This document shows, one piece after another, positions 1-5,927 of a stretch of DNA of 10,640 nt (positions are counted from its first letter, which is position 1; every line of letters starts with the position of its first letter). Both the position numbers and the translations under genes were made by a program. The notes beneath the pieces are model-generated. The model was not told the origin of the DNA and ran no database searches. It saw only the letters and a program-made list of their open reading frames with translations. Origin of the DNA: Bacillota bacterium (GTDB lineage Bacteria > Bacillota > Clostridia > Christensenellales > UMGS416); NCBI GenBank assembly GCA_023409755.1, contig JAEYRA010000123.1, forward strand, positions 1 through 10,640, given 5' to 3'.

Positions 1-64
1 GATGGGTTCCGCCGCTTGCAGCGTGTCTACTAACCTCTAGAACGGGCAAGGGGAGATGAACCTT

Positions 65-333
65 CCGCCGATTCATTCGGCGGGAGGAAAGTCAAGATCA
101 GCGCGAGCGGAAGAGAAAACCCCGCCCAAAGGCGCGCCGTATCCCTGGAAACTCGCATGAGAGCTTAAATTTGTGATCGGTCCATCGCAATACTTCGTAT
201 TGCTCGCGTTGCTCTCAACGATTCTAAAGAATCGTCTGCCGCAACGCGGGACTGAGAGTCGGCGACATGTGCGGCGACCGATCTAGCTTTAGCCAGAACA
301 AGTACTCTATATCGCGGCTGTCGCCGCAGCGGC
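65..333 (+). repeat. Dispersed structured repeat, module A, copy 1 (long form)
   Basis: This is a 269-nt element found again at 3139-3329 (minus) and 10489-10640 (plus, cut). Visible landmarks in order: hairpin 65-71/77-83 with loop TTCAT, then GGAGGA; hairpin CGCC/GGCG at 123-126/131-134; a CATGAG motif near 156; a closing stem 175-182/276-283; the invariant 15-mer GGCGACATGTGCGGC at 261-275; and a 37-nt tail at 297-333 that matches copy 2 at 33 of 37 positions and includes AACAAGTACTCTA and hairpin 317-321/326-330. It carries a 78-nt hairpin block (183-260) that copy 2 lacks. It lies downstream of tatD in the opposite orientation. Reading frames are not conserved between copies, while stems are. 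Function is unknown; a multicopy structured RNA or a non-autonomous mobile element are both possible. Confidence 0.75.
183..260 (+). repeat. Optional 78-nt hairpin block inside repeat A copy 1
   Basis: This block sits between the left arm of the closing stem (175-182) and the invariant 15-mer (261-275), and is cleanly absent from copy 2. It contains hairpin GCAATAC/GTATTGC (187-193/197-203, loop TTC), stem CGCGTTGC/GCAACGCG (205-212/241-248) enclosing ACGATTC/GAATCGT (218-224/229-235), and hairpin GACT/AGTC (250-253/257-260). The start of the same block is present in copy 3, where the first hairpin is GCATTGC/GCAATGC (10614-10620/10624-10630). Two base pairs of that hairpin differ in a compensatory way between copies 1 and 3. 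Confidence 0.65.
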
Positions 334-352
334 CAGGCTGCATGGGCGAGCA

Positions 353-367
353 GCGTGCGTAGCACGC
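353..367. other. Short perfect inverted repeat downstream of tatD
   Basis: GCGTGC and GCACGC form a 6-bp stem with a 3-nt loop, about 30 bases beyond the tatD stop codon. There is no U-tract on either strand, so it is not a convincing intrinsic terminator. It could be a 3'-end processing or stability hairpin of the metG-tatD transcript. Confidence 0.3.
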
Positions 368-398
368 GACCAGCCAGCCGCGAAAGGCGCTTACGCCG

Positions 399-1172
399 TC
401 ATTCTGGCATCGGGATGCCGAAGAGCCGGCAGCCGTTTTCCAGCGTGCGGCGGGCCAGCTCGTCGGGGTCCTCGCCCCGCAGGGCGGCCACGGCGCGGGC
501 CGTGTGCAGCACGTACTTGGGCTCGTTGCGGCGGCCCCGCACCGGCTCGGGGGAGAGGTAGGGGCAATCGGTCTCAATGAGCAGGCGGTCGGCGGGCACG
601 TAGCGGGCGACCTCCTGCAGGTTGCGGGCGTTCTTGAAGGTCGCTGTGCCGGCCAGCGACACATAGAGCCCCGCGTCCAGGCAGGTTTTGGCCGTCTCCA
701 CACTGCCGCTGAAGCAGTGCATGACGCCGGGGTGGCGCGGGGCGGCCTTGAGCCAGGGCAGGAAGTCGCCCCAAGCCTCCCGCATGTGATAGATGATGGG
801 CAGCCCCACCTCCTGCGCCAGGGCAAACTGCTGATTGAGGCAGGCACGCTGCACATCGCGGGGCTGCAGGTCGTAGTGGTAATCCAGGCCGATCTCCCCA
901 ATGGCGACGACGCGCTCCTCCCCAGCCCAGCTGCGCAGGGTGTCCAGCTGTCCATCGGTGAGGTGAACAGCTTCGTGGGGGTGCACGCCCACGGAGGCCC
1001 ACAGGTGGGGCCAGCGTTGGGCCAGGGCCACGGCGTTTTCGCTGCTCTCCATGCTGGCGCCCACGGTCAGGCACCGCACCACGCCTTCGCCGGGCAGTGC
1101 GGCGATGAGTGCCTCACGGTCCTCGTCAAAGCGCGGGTCGTCCAGGTGGGCGTGGGTGTCAAAGACGTTCAT
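399..1172 (-). CDS. tatD: TatD family metal-dependent hydrolase / DNase
   Basis: This is a 257-residue protein, the usual length for the TatD/YabD family of metal-dependent deoxyribonucleases with an amidohydrolase-type TIM barrel. Family hallmarks are visible: an N-terminal DTHAHLD (H-x-H metal ligands, residues 5-11), EIGLDYHYD with the metal-bridging Glu, a histidine in IIYHMREAW, a histidine in GVMHCFSGS, and the ETDCPYLSPEP catalytic Asp segment followed by RGRRNEP. The start ATG (1172-1170) overlaps the metG stop in an ATGA arrangement, implying translational coupling. No good separate ribosome binding site is seen. metG followed by tatD is a familiar Firmicutes order. TatD proteins are cytoplasmic nucleases with 3'-5' exonuclease activity in studied members; the cellular role in this organism is inferred. 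No terminator is evident within 60 bases downstream. Confidence 0.93.
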   Translation of the reverse strand: MNVFDTHAHLDDPRFDEDREALIAALPGEGVVRCLTVGASMESSENAVALAQRWPHLWASVGVHPHEAVHLTDGQLDTLRSWAGEERVVAIGEIGLDYHYDLQPRDVQRACLNQQFALAQEVGLPIIYHMREAWGDFLPWLKAAPRHPGVMHCFSGSVETAKTCLDAGLYVSLAGTATFKNARNLQEVARYVPADRLLIETDCPYLSPEPVRGRRNEPKYVLHTARAVAALRGEDPDELARRTLENGCRLFGIPMPE

Positions 1173-3112
1173 CGCACTTCCGCCCCATCGGGCAGCAGGC
1201 TCTCCGGCCCCACCAGTTTCAGGTTGCCCTCATCGTCGCTGGCGCAGAGGATCATGCCCTCGCTCATCACCCCGCGCAGTTTCACGGGCTTGAGGTTGCA
1301 CACCAGCACCACGGTCTTGCCCACCATCTCCTCGGGCTTGTAGTGCTTGGCGATGCCGCTGGCCACCGTGCGGGTGCCCAGGGCCCCAACTTCCAATGTC
1401 AGCTTCAGTAGTTTGTCACTCTTGGGCACGGCTTCGCAGGCGGTCACCTTGGCCAGCCGCAGGTCAATCTTTTCAAACTCCTCAATGCCGATCTCATCCT
1501 TCTGGGGCCCGCCCACCTTCTTAATCGGCGGGGTTGCGGGCTTGCCCAGTTCGGCCAGGGTTTCGAGCTCTGCTTCCACATCCAGCCGGGGGAAGAGCGC
1601 TGCCAGCACGGTGACGGCACTGCCCGCTGGCAGCGCACCAAATGCGGCGGCGGAGTCCCAACTCTTCAGGGTCTCGTCGGTCACGCCCAGCAGCTCGAAG
1701 AGCTTGGCAGGTGTGCGGGTGATGCAGGGCTGCAGCAGCACCGCCGCGATGCGCAGGCATTCGGCCAGGTGGTACATGACGGTGCCCAGCTTCTCGCGGT
1801 TGGCCTCGTCCCGCGCCAGCACCCAGGGGGCGGTCACGTCGATGTAGCGGTTGCACTCGCCGATGAGCTTCCAAAGCTCCGTCAGCGCCAGGGAGAATTG
1901 CATGCCGTCCATCAGCTCAGCAAAGCGCTGCACCGTGGCCTCGGCCAGCGTCCGCAGGGCCTTCTCTTCCTCGCCCAATGCGCCGGGGCCGGGCAGCACG
2001 CCGTTGAAGTACTTCTGCACCATGGCGGCCGTGCGGCTGGCGAGGTTGCCCAGGTCGTTGGCCAGGTCGGCGTTGATGCGGTTGAGAAGCGCCCGGTTGC
2101 TAAACTCACCGTCGGCGCCGAAGGGCATCTCCCGCAGCAGGAAGTAGCGGATGGCATCGAGGCCGTAACGCTCAACGAGCACACCGGGATCGACCACGTT
2201 ACCCTTGGATTTGCTCATCTTGTCCCCGCCCATCACCAGCCACCCGTGGCCGAAGACCTGCTTGGGCAGCGGTAAACCCATCGCGTGCAGCAGGATCGGC
2301 CAGATGATGGTGTGGAAGCGCACAATTTCCTTGCCCACCAAATGGATGTCCGCCGGCCAATACTTGCGGTAAAGGCTGTCGTCCTCGCTGCCCCAGCCGA
2401 GCGCTGTGATGTAGTTGGAGAGGGCGTCCACCCACACGTAGACGACGTGCTTGGGGTCAAAGTCCACCGGGATGCCCCAGGTGAACGACGTGCGGGACAC
2501 GCATAGGTCCTCAAGACCGGGCTTTAAAAAGTTGTTGAGCATCTCGTTCTTGCGGCTCACGGGCTGGATGAAGTCCGGGTGGCTCTCGATGTAGTCGATG
2601 AGCCACTGCTGGTAGCGGCTGGTGCGGAAGAAGTAGGCTTCCTCCTCAGCCAGGTGTACCTCGCGGCCGCAGTCGGGGCATTTGCCATCCTTCAGCTGCG
2701 TCTCGGTCCAGAACGCCTCGCAGGGGGTGCAGTAGTGGCCGGTGTACTTGCCCTTGTAGATGTCGCCCTGCTCGTAGAGCTGGCGGAAGATTTTCTGTAC
2801 CTTCACCTTGTGGCGCTCCTCGGTGGTGCGGATGAAGTCGTTGTACGTGATGTCCATGGTCGTCCACAGGTCCTTGATGCCGGCAACGATGTCGTCAACA
2901 AAAGCCTGGGGGGTGACCCCGGCAGCCTTGGCGCGCTCCTCAATCTTCTGGCCGTGCTCGTCGGTGCCGGTCAGGAAGTACACGTCGTAGCCCCGCAGGC
3001 GCTTGTAGCGGGCCATGGTGTCGGCGGCCACGGTGCAGTAGCTGTGGCCGATGTGCAGCTTGCCGCTGGGGTAGTAGATGGGCGTGGTGATGTAGAAAGT
3101 CTGCTTGCTCAT
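1169..3112 (-). CDS. metG: Methionyl-tRNA synthetase with C-terminal tRNA-binding domain
   Basis: This 647-residue class I aminoacyl-tRNA synthetase charges tRNA-Met with methionine using ATP in the cytoplasm. The HIGH signature is at residues 20-23 and KMSKS at 298-302. The zinc-knuckle cysteines C128, C131, C145 and C148 lie in the connective peptide. Anticodon-binding helical sequence occupies roughly residues 360-530. A C-terminal EMAP-II/Trbp111-like OB-fold (about 545-647, from EEFEKIDLRLAKV) is the dimerising, tRNA-binding module common in bacterial MetRS. The start is fixed by AAAGGAG (3126-3120), seven bases ahead of the ATG. Upstream lies a promoter and a methionine-specific T-box at 3565-3819, so transcription should rise when tRNA-Met is uncharged. 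Roughly 450 nt separate the T-box terminator from the start codon, filled mostly by a dispersed repeat. Confidence 0.97.
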   Translation of the reverse strand: MSKQTFYITTPIYYPSGKLHIGHSYCTVAADTMARYKRLRGYDVYFLTGTDEHGQKIEERAKAAGVTPQAFVDDIVAGIKDLWTTMDITYNDFIRTTEERHKVKVQKIFRQLYEQGDIYKGKYTGHYCTPCEAFWTETQLKDGKCPDCGREVHLAEEEAYFFRTSRYQQWLIDYIESHPDFIQPVSRKNEMLNNFLKPGLEDLCVSRTSFTWGIPVDFDPKHVVYVWVDALSNYITALGWGSEDDSLYRKYWPADIHLVGKEIVRFHTIIWPILLHAMGLPLPKQVFGHGWLVMGGDKMSKSKGNVVDPGVLVERYGLDAIRYFLLREMPFGADGEFSNRALLNRINADLANDLGNLASRTAAMVQKYFNGVLPGPGALGEEEKALRTLAEATVQRFAELMDGMQFSLALTELWKLIGECNRYIDVTAPWVLARDEANREKLGTVMYHLAECLRIAAVLLQPCITRTPAKLFELLGVTDETLKSWDSAAAFGALPAGSAVTVLAALFPRLDVEAELETLAELGKPATPPIKKVGGPQKDEIGIEEFEKIDLRLAKVTACEAVPKSDKLLKLTLEVGALGTRTVASGIAKHYKPEEMVGKTVVLVCNLKPVKLRGVMSEGMILCASDDEGNLKLVGPESLLPDGAEVR

Positions 3113-3138
3113 GTCCCGTCTCCTTTGCTTTCGCGTCT

Positions 3139-3329
3139 GCCGCTGTTGCGACAGCCGCGAGTTAGAGTACTTGTTTCCATTTCATCGTATCGTTCGCCGC
3201 ACATGTCGCCGAACGATATCAATGTTAGCGATCATGCGGGGTTTTGAGAAATACGTTTCGCCTTTGGGCGGGTTCCTGCTGTTGGTGTTCACGCCTTCGA
3301 TTGTTCTCTCCCGCCGGATAAACCGGCGC
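3139..3329 (-). repeat. Dispersed structured repeat, module A, copy 2 (short form), in the metG leader
   Basis: This is a 191-nt form of the element at 65-333, in the same orientation as metG. On the minus strand it starts with hairpin CGCCGG/CCGGCG (3328-3323/3317-3312, loop TTTAT). It then has the CGCC-CAAA-GGCG hairpin, the CATGA motif, closing stem TATCGTTC/GAACGATA (3218-3211/3195-3188) directly around the invariant 15-mer (3210-3196), and the 37-nt tail (3175-3139) ending 13 bases before the metG ribosome binding site. It lacks the 78-nt block; without that block copy 1 would also be 191 nt. Two pairs of the closing stem (G-C to U-A) and one of the first hairpin (A-U to G-C) change in a compensatory way relative to copy 1. 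Confidence 0.75.
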
Positions 3330-3470
3330 TCGGATCTCTTAATCCCTTCCTGTATCGCCTTTTTTACATCCGGGTTCGTTCATGGTCTCAGCACAAGTGC
3401 CGTGTTCCGTTCCTACTTGATCCTTGCCGTTACTGGGTCGCCGGCCCAGCCCACCGCCCCCTCGACGCGC

Positions 3471-3561
3471 GGCGGCGATTCATTCGCCGCCAAGCCCCAC
3501 CATACCAAGCGTCGGCACGCAACAGGGGGAGGCATCGGAAGGGGGACAGAGTGCCCCTCCG
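3471..3561 (-). repeat. Dispersed structured repeat, module B, copy 2, directly after the metG T-box terminator
   Basis: This 91-nt block matches 10349-10439, which is also 91 nt. On the minus strand it opens with a hairpin built on CGGAGGGG and CCCCCTTCCG (3561-3536) and ends with a perfect 8-bp hairpin GGCGGCGA/TCGCCGCC with loop ATGAA (3491-3471). Between them are shared CCTCCCC and GGGGCTTGG segments. It begins only a few bases after the U-rich tract of the T-box terminator. It is followed by a 141-nt linker (3470-3330) that is not conserved, then by module A. No gene is recognised in it. Confidence 0.65.
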
Positions 3562-3564
3562 AAT

Positions 3565-3601
3565 ACAAATAAACCTCGCCCCCTTGGCAGGGGCGAGGTT
3601 T
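3565..3601 (-). terminator. Intrinsic terminator of the metG T-box
   Basis: On the minus strand a perfect 12-bp stem AAACCTCGCCCC/GGGGCGAGGTTT (3601-3590 with 3582-3571) has a 7-nt loop and runs into a U-rich tract TTTATTTGT. Its left arm overlaps the antiterminator right arm, as expected for a transcription-attenuation T-box. Confidence 0.9.
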
Positions 3602-3819
3602 CTCGCGGTACCACCCTGATTCGCCGCCCACTGGGCAGCCTTGCTCGCGCCACAGGACGCGTTGCGCGGTAACGGGCGCATCCGTCGGGGCTTGCTTGCG
3701 CTGGGCCCCAAGGCTCCCGGGCCATGTTCCCGCCGCCATCCGCCACCGGTTCCCACCCGTCCCGGCTCTCTTTGGGCATCTGCGAAGGTACTCTTCCGTT
3801 CATCGCCTTTGGTTTGGCA
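3565..3819 (-). promoter_or_regulatory. Methionine-specific T-box riboswitch of metG
   Basis: This is a tRNA-sensing leader read on the minus strand. It has a stem I region with AGAGAG near its start and a GGGTGGGAACCGG distal segment. The specifier loop reads GAAC-AUG-G, with AUG (Met) at 3725-3723. A CCCGTTACCG segment lies further on, followed by the T-box core AATCAGGGTGGTACCGCG (3621-3604), whose UGG can pair with the tRNA acceptor end. The antiterminator helix CAGGG/CCCTG (3618-3614/3592-3588) competes with the intrinsic terminator at 3571-3601. The specifier matches the downstream gene: uncharged tRNA-Met should favour antitermination and raise MetRS synthesis. The 5' end is inferred from the promoter. 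Confidence 0.93.
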
Positions 3820-3824
3820 GGTTC

Positions 3825-3853
3825 ATTGTAGGGAATTGAATTGGCGCTGTCAA
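3825..3853 (-). promoter_or_regulatory. Sigma-A-type promoter of metG-tatD
   Basis: On the minus strand a perfect TTGACA (-35, 3853-3848) and TACAAT (-10, 3830-3825) are separated by exactly 17 bases. The predicted transcription start is near 3818, giving a metG leader of about 700 nt. Confidence 0.85.
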
Positions 3854-3931
3854 GGGGCGTGTGGGCAAACAGGGGCTGACCACGGGACCGCGATGGGCGG
3901 ACGTTTTTCCGGATATCGGCGACTTTGCTGA

Positions 3932-3973
3932 TTCATATCAAAAAAGCGGAATGATATGAACAGAATTCCGCTT
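3932..3973. promoter_or_regulatory. Two interleaved inverted repeats upstream of and touching the ilv -35 box
   Basis: TTCATATCA (3932-3940) is the inverse of TGATATGAA (3952-3960), 9 bp with an 11-nt gap. AAGCGGAAT (3944-3952) is the inverse of ATTCCGCTT (3965-3973), 9 bp with a 12-nt gap. The second repeat overlaps the first two bases of the -35 element (3972-3977), a typical position for a repressor operator. Read on the minus strand, the second repeat is followed by TTTT, so a weak terminator facing metG is an alternative. No known operator consensus is recognised. Confidence 0.45.
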
Positions 3974-4000
3974 GTACCCTGTGGGAAAGGGTGCTATACT
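3972..4000 (+). promoter_or_regulatory. Sigma-A-type promoter of the ilv-leu operon
   Basis: TTGTAC (-35, 3972-3977) and TATACT (-10, 3995-4000) have a 17-base spacer, with an extended -10 TG at 3992-3993. Predicted start near 4007, directly ahead of the T-box leader. Confidence 0.82.
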
Positions 4001-4006
4001 CAGAAA

Positions 4007-4306
4007 AATATTAAAGCGATGACGGAGAGCGTCCGTGGCAGACCCGAGGAAGAGAACCGGCGGTTGGTGCAAGCCGGGGCGGGCAGCGATGGGCAACTCA
4101 CTCCTGAGCCGATTGCCTGAATGGCCATGGGGCAGGTAGGGCATACGGGGTGGCCCGTTACAGCCAGCCGGTTTCAGTGGGCGGCAGCGTGGCAGCGTGG
4201 CCGCGTGCCCGAACCGGAACAAGAGGCCCGTGCAGATGGTTGGGCAAATAGAGTGGTAACGCGAGGGCAACCCCGTCTCTATGGTGACATACAGGCGGGT
4301 TTTTTT
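4007..4306 (+). promoter_or_regulatory. Leucine-specific T-box riboswitch of the ilv-leu operon
   Basis: This is a leader of about 300 nt with T-box landmarks: an AAGAGAACC segment and GGTTGGTGCAAGCCGG distal loop in stem I, a specifier loop reading GGGCAA-CUC-A with CUC (Leu) at 4097-4099, a GGCCCGTTACAG segment, and the T-box core AAATAGAGTGGTAACGCG (4246-4263). The antiterminator helix ATAGAG/CTCTAT (4248-4253/4277-4282) shares its right arm with the terminator. Placing this specifier loop over that of the metG T-box (each followed by an 11-nt run ending in GAGCC) puts CUC opposite AUG, supporting both assignments. Uncharged tRNA-Leu should favour read-through into ilvN-ilvC-leuA-cimA-leuC. 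The core has TAAC where most T-boxes have TACC. Confidence 0.92.
4272..4306 (+). terminator. Intrinsic terminator of the ilv-leu T-box
   Basis: CCCGTCTCTATG (4272-4283) pairs with CATACAGGCGGG (4288-4299) over 12 positions, with one mismatch and one G-U, around a GTGA loop. Seven Ts follow (4300-4306). An upstream ATG at 4281 lies inside this hairpin and is not a plausible start for ilvN. Confidence 0.9.
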
Positions 4307-4340
4307 ATACCCATTTCAACCGAGGAGGGAGGAACGCGCC

Positions 4341-4835
4341 ATGCGCAGACGATTGCTTTCCATGGTGGTTAGCAACCAACCGGGCGTCCTCAGCCGGGTG
4401 GCGGGGCTCTTCACCCGCCGGTATTACAACATTGACAGCCTGACGGTCAGCACGACCGAGGACGATGCCTATTCACGCATCACGGTGGTGGTGACCGCCG
4501 ATGAGGCGATGCTCGAACAGATCGTCAAACAGGTGGGCAAGCTCATTGACGTCAAGGTCGTCTCCGTCCTCGACGAAGGCCCCGTCACCGCGCGCGAGGT
4601 GGCACTGCTCAAGGTGCACGCCGGGCACGGACGGGAGCTCATGGACACGGTGAGCGCGGCCCACGCCACGGTGGTGGACATTGGGGAGGGTACGGTCACG
4701 GTGGAGGCCATCGGTGACCTGGATGAGATTGACCGGCTCATTGCCGCACTGACACCCTTTGGTATTGTGGAGCTGGCCCGCACGGGGCTGGTGGCCCTCT
4801 CCCGGGGCGACGACGCCTTACTCAGTACACTATAA
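4341..4835 (+). CDS. ilvN: Acetolactate synthase small (regulatory) subunit
   Basis: This 164-residue protein matches the usual length of IlvN/IlvH, the ACT-domain subunit that activates the catalytic IlvB subunit and confers feedback inhibition by branched-chain amino acids. The N-terminal ACT domain begins RRLLSMVVSNQPGVLSRVAGLFTRR and continues with YNIDSLTV; the C-terminal part contains ALLKV and ends around GIVELARTGLVALSRG. The ATG at 4341 is chosen because AGGAGGGAGG ends eight bases before it; the longer frame opening at 4281 starts inside the T-box terminator. It is the first gene after the leader: no ilvB large-subunit gene precedes it, although ilvB usually sits directly upstream, so ilvB must lie elsewhere. 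ilvC follows after 37 bases. Confidence 0.95.
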   Translation: MRRRLLSMVVSNQPGVLSRVAGLFTRRYYNIDSLTVSTTEDDAYSRITVVVTADEAMLEQIVKQVGKLIDVKVVSVLDEGPVTAREVALLKVHAGHGRELMDTVSAAHATVVDIGEGTVTVEAIGDLDEIDRLIAALTPFGIVELARTGLVALSRGDDALLSTL

Positions 4836-4872
4836 AATTCAATAGAACGGAACATACAAGGAGGCAATTCCC

Positions 4873-5865
4873 ATGGCGAAGATGTACTACGCGAGCGACT
4901 GCGACCTTTCCCTGCTCAATGGCAAGACGGTGGCCATCATTGGCTACGGCAGCCAGGGCCATGCCCATGCGCTGAACCTGCAGGATTCGGGCGTCAAGGT
5001 CATCGTCGGCCTCTATGAAGGCAGCCCCTCCTGGGCCAAGGCTGAGGCCGCGGGCCTGAAGGTGATGACGGCGGCGGACGCTGCCAAGGCAGCCGACCTC
5101 GTCATGATCCTCATCAACGACGAGAAGCAGGCCGCCCTGTATGAGAAGGACATTGCCCCGGCCATGACCAGCGGCAAGGCGCTGGCCTTTGCCCATGGCT
5201 TCAACGTTCATTTTGAGCAGATCATCCCCCCGGCCGATGTGGACGTCATCATGATTGCCCCCAAGGGCCCGGGCCACACCGTGCGCAGCCAATACCAGGA
5301 AGGCCGCGGCGTGCCCTGCCTCATCGCCGTGCACCAGGACGCCACCGGCAAGGCCAAGGAGATCGCCCTGGCCTACGCGGCGGGCATCGGCGGGGCGCGG
5401 GCCGGTGTGCTGCAGACGACCTTCCGCGAGGAGACCGAGAGTGACCTCTTCGGCGAGCAGTGCGTGCTATGCGGCGGCGTGAGCGAGCTCATCAAGGCCG
5501 GATTTGACACCCTGGTGCAAGCCGGGTACGAGCCGGAGATTGCCTACTTTGAGTGCATGCATGAGATGAAGCTCATCGTCGACCTCATGAACCAGGGCGG
5601 CCTTTCCTACATGCGCTACTCCATCAGCGACACCGCCGAGTACGGTGACTACCGCGTGGGCCGTCGCCTCATCACCGAGGACACCCGCAAGGAAATGAAG
5701 AAGGTGCTCCAGGAGATCCAGGAGGGCGTGTTTGCCCGCGATTGGATCCTCGAGAACCGTGCCAACCGCCCGAACTTCCGCGCGCGCCGGCGTGTGGAGC
5801 AGGAGCTGCAGATTGAGCAGGTGGGTAAGCGCCTGCGCTCCATGATGAGCTGGAGCAAGAAATAA
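4873..5865 (+). CDS. ilvC: Ketol-acid reductoisomerase, class I (short form)
   Basis: This 330-residue class I enzyme converts acetolactate to 2,3-dihydroxyisovalerate, and acetohydroxybutyrate to the isoleucine precursor, with Mg2+ and NAD(P)H. The Rossmann motif GYGSQGHA is at residues 24-31. Catalytic and metal residues are in place: K131 in KGPGH, D191 and E195 in DLFGE, E227 and E231 around ECMHEMK, and S252 in YSISDTAEYGDY. The cofactor loop reads GLYEGSPSW (46-54): the Arg often found at the position of Tyr48 in NADPH-using enzymes is absent and is followed by Glu49, while Ser51 and Ser53 remain, so cofactor preference is uncertain. AAGGAGG lies eight bases before the ATG. It sits between ilvN and leuA in the Leu T-box operon. 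Confidence 0.97.
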   Translation: MAKMYYASDCDLSLLNGKTVAIIGYGSQGHAHALNLQDSGVKVIVGLYEGSPSWAKAEAAGLKVMTAADAAKAADLVMILINDEKQAALYEKDIAPAMTSGKALAFAHGFNVHFEQIIPPADVDVIMIAPKGPGHTVRSQYQEGRGVPCLIAVHQDATGKAKEIALAYAAGIGGARAGVLQTTFREETESDLFGEQCVLCGGVSELIKAGFDTLVQAGYEPEIAYFECMHEMKLIVDLMNQGGLSYMRYSISDTAEYGDYRVGRRLITEDTRKEMKKVLQEIQEGVFARDWILENRANRPNFRARRRVEQELQIEQVGKRLRSMMSWSKK

Positions 5866-5927
5866 CCCGAACACACCCGACGAACACGCGCTTTGCGCAA
5901 CAATAAGGGTCAAAGGAGGCGACGACG

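Noticed and set aside
1..33. Possible C-terminal end of a plus-strand gene (DGFRRLQRVY then stop)
   Set aside because: Ten codons at the window edge are too few to support a coding call; it only hints that copy 1 might also follow a gene.
1..64. Module B upstream of repeat copy 1
   Set aside because: Bases 6-19 faintly resemble the end of the B hairpin and would give a 48-nt linker like copy 3, but the match is too short.
65..333. Assignment of repeat A as HEARO/omega RNA or as a named insertion sequence
   Set aside because: No transposase or nuclease gene, no clear terminal repeats or target duplications, and no motif I can match with certainty; left as a hypothesis for a covariance search.
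3185..3382. Minus-strand open frame through the metG-leader repeat giving a basic, peptide-like product (includes RRFIRRE)
   Set aside because: No start codon in frame before most of it, no ribosome binding site, and the same frame is broken at different places in copies 1 and 3, whereas stems are conserved.
4281..4340. Earlier in-frame ATG for ilvN
   Set aside because: It lies inside the T-box terminator hairpin, while a strong Shine-Dalgarno precedes the ATG at 4341 and the protein then matches the family N-terminus.
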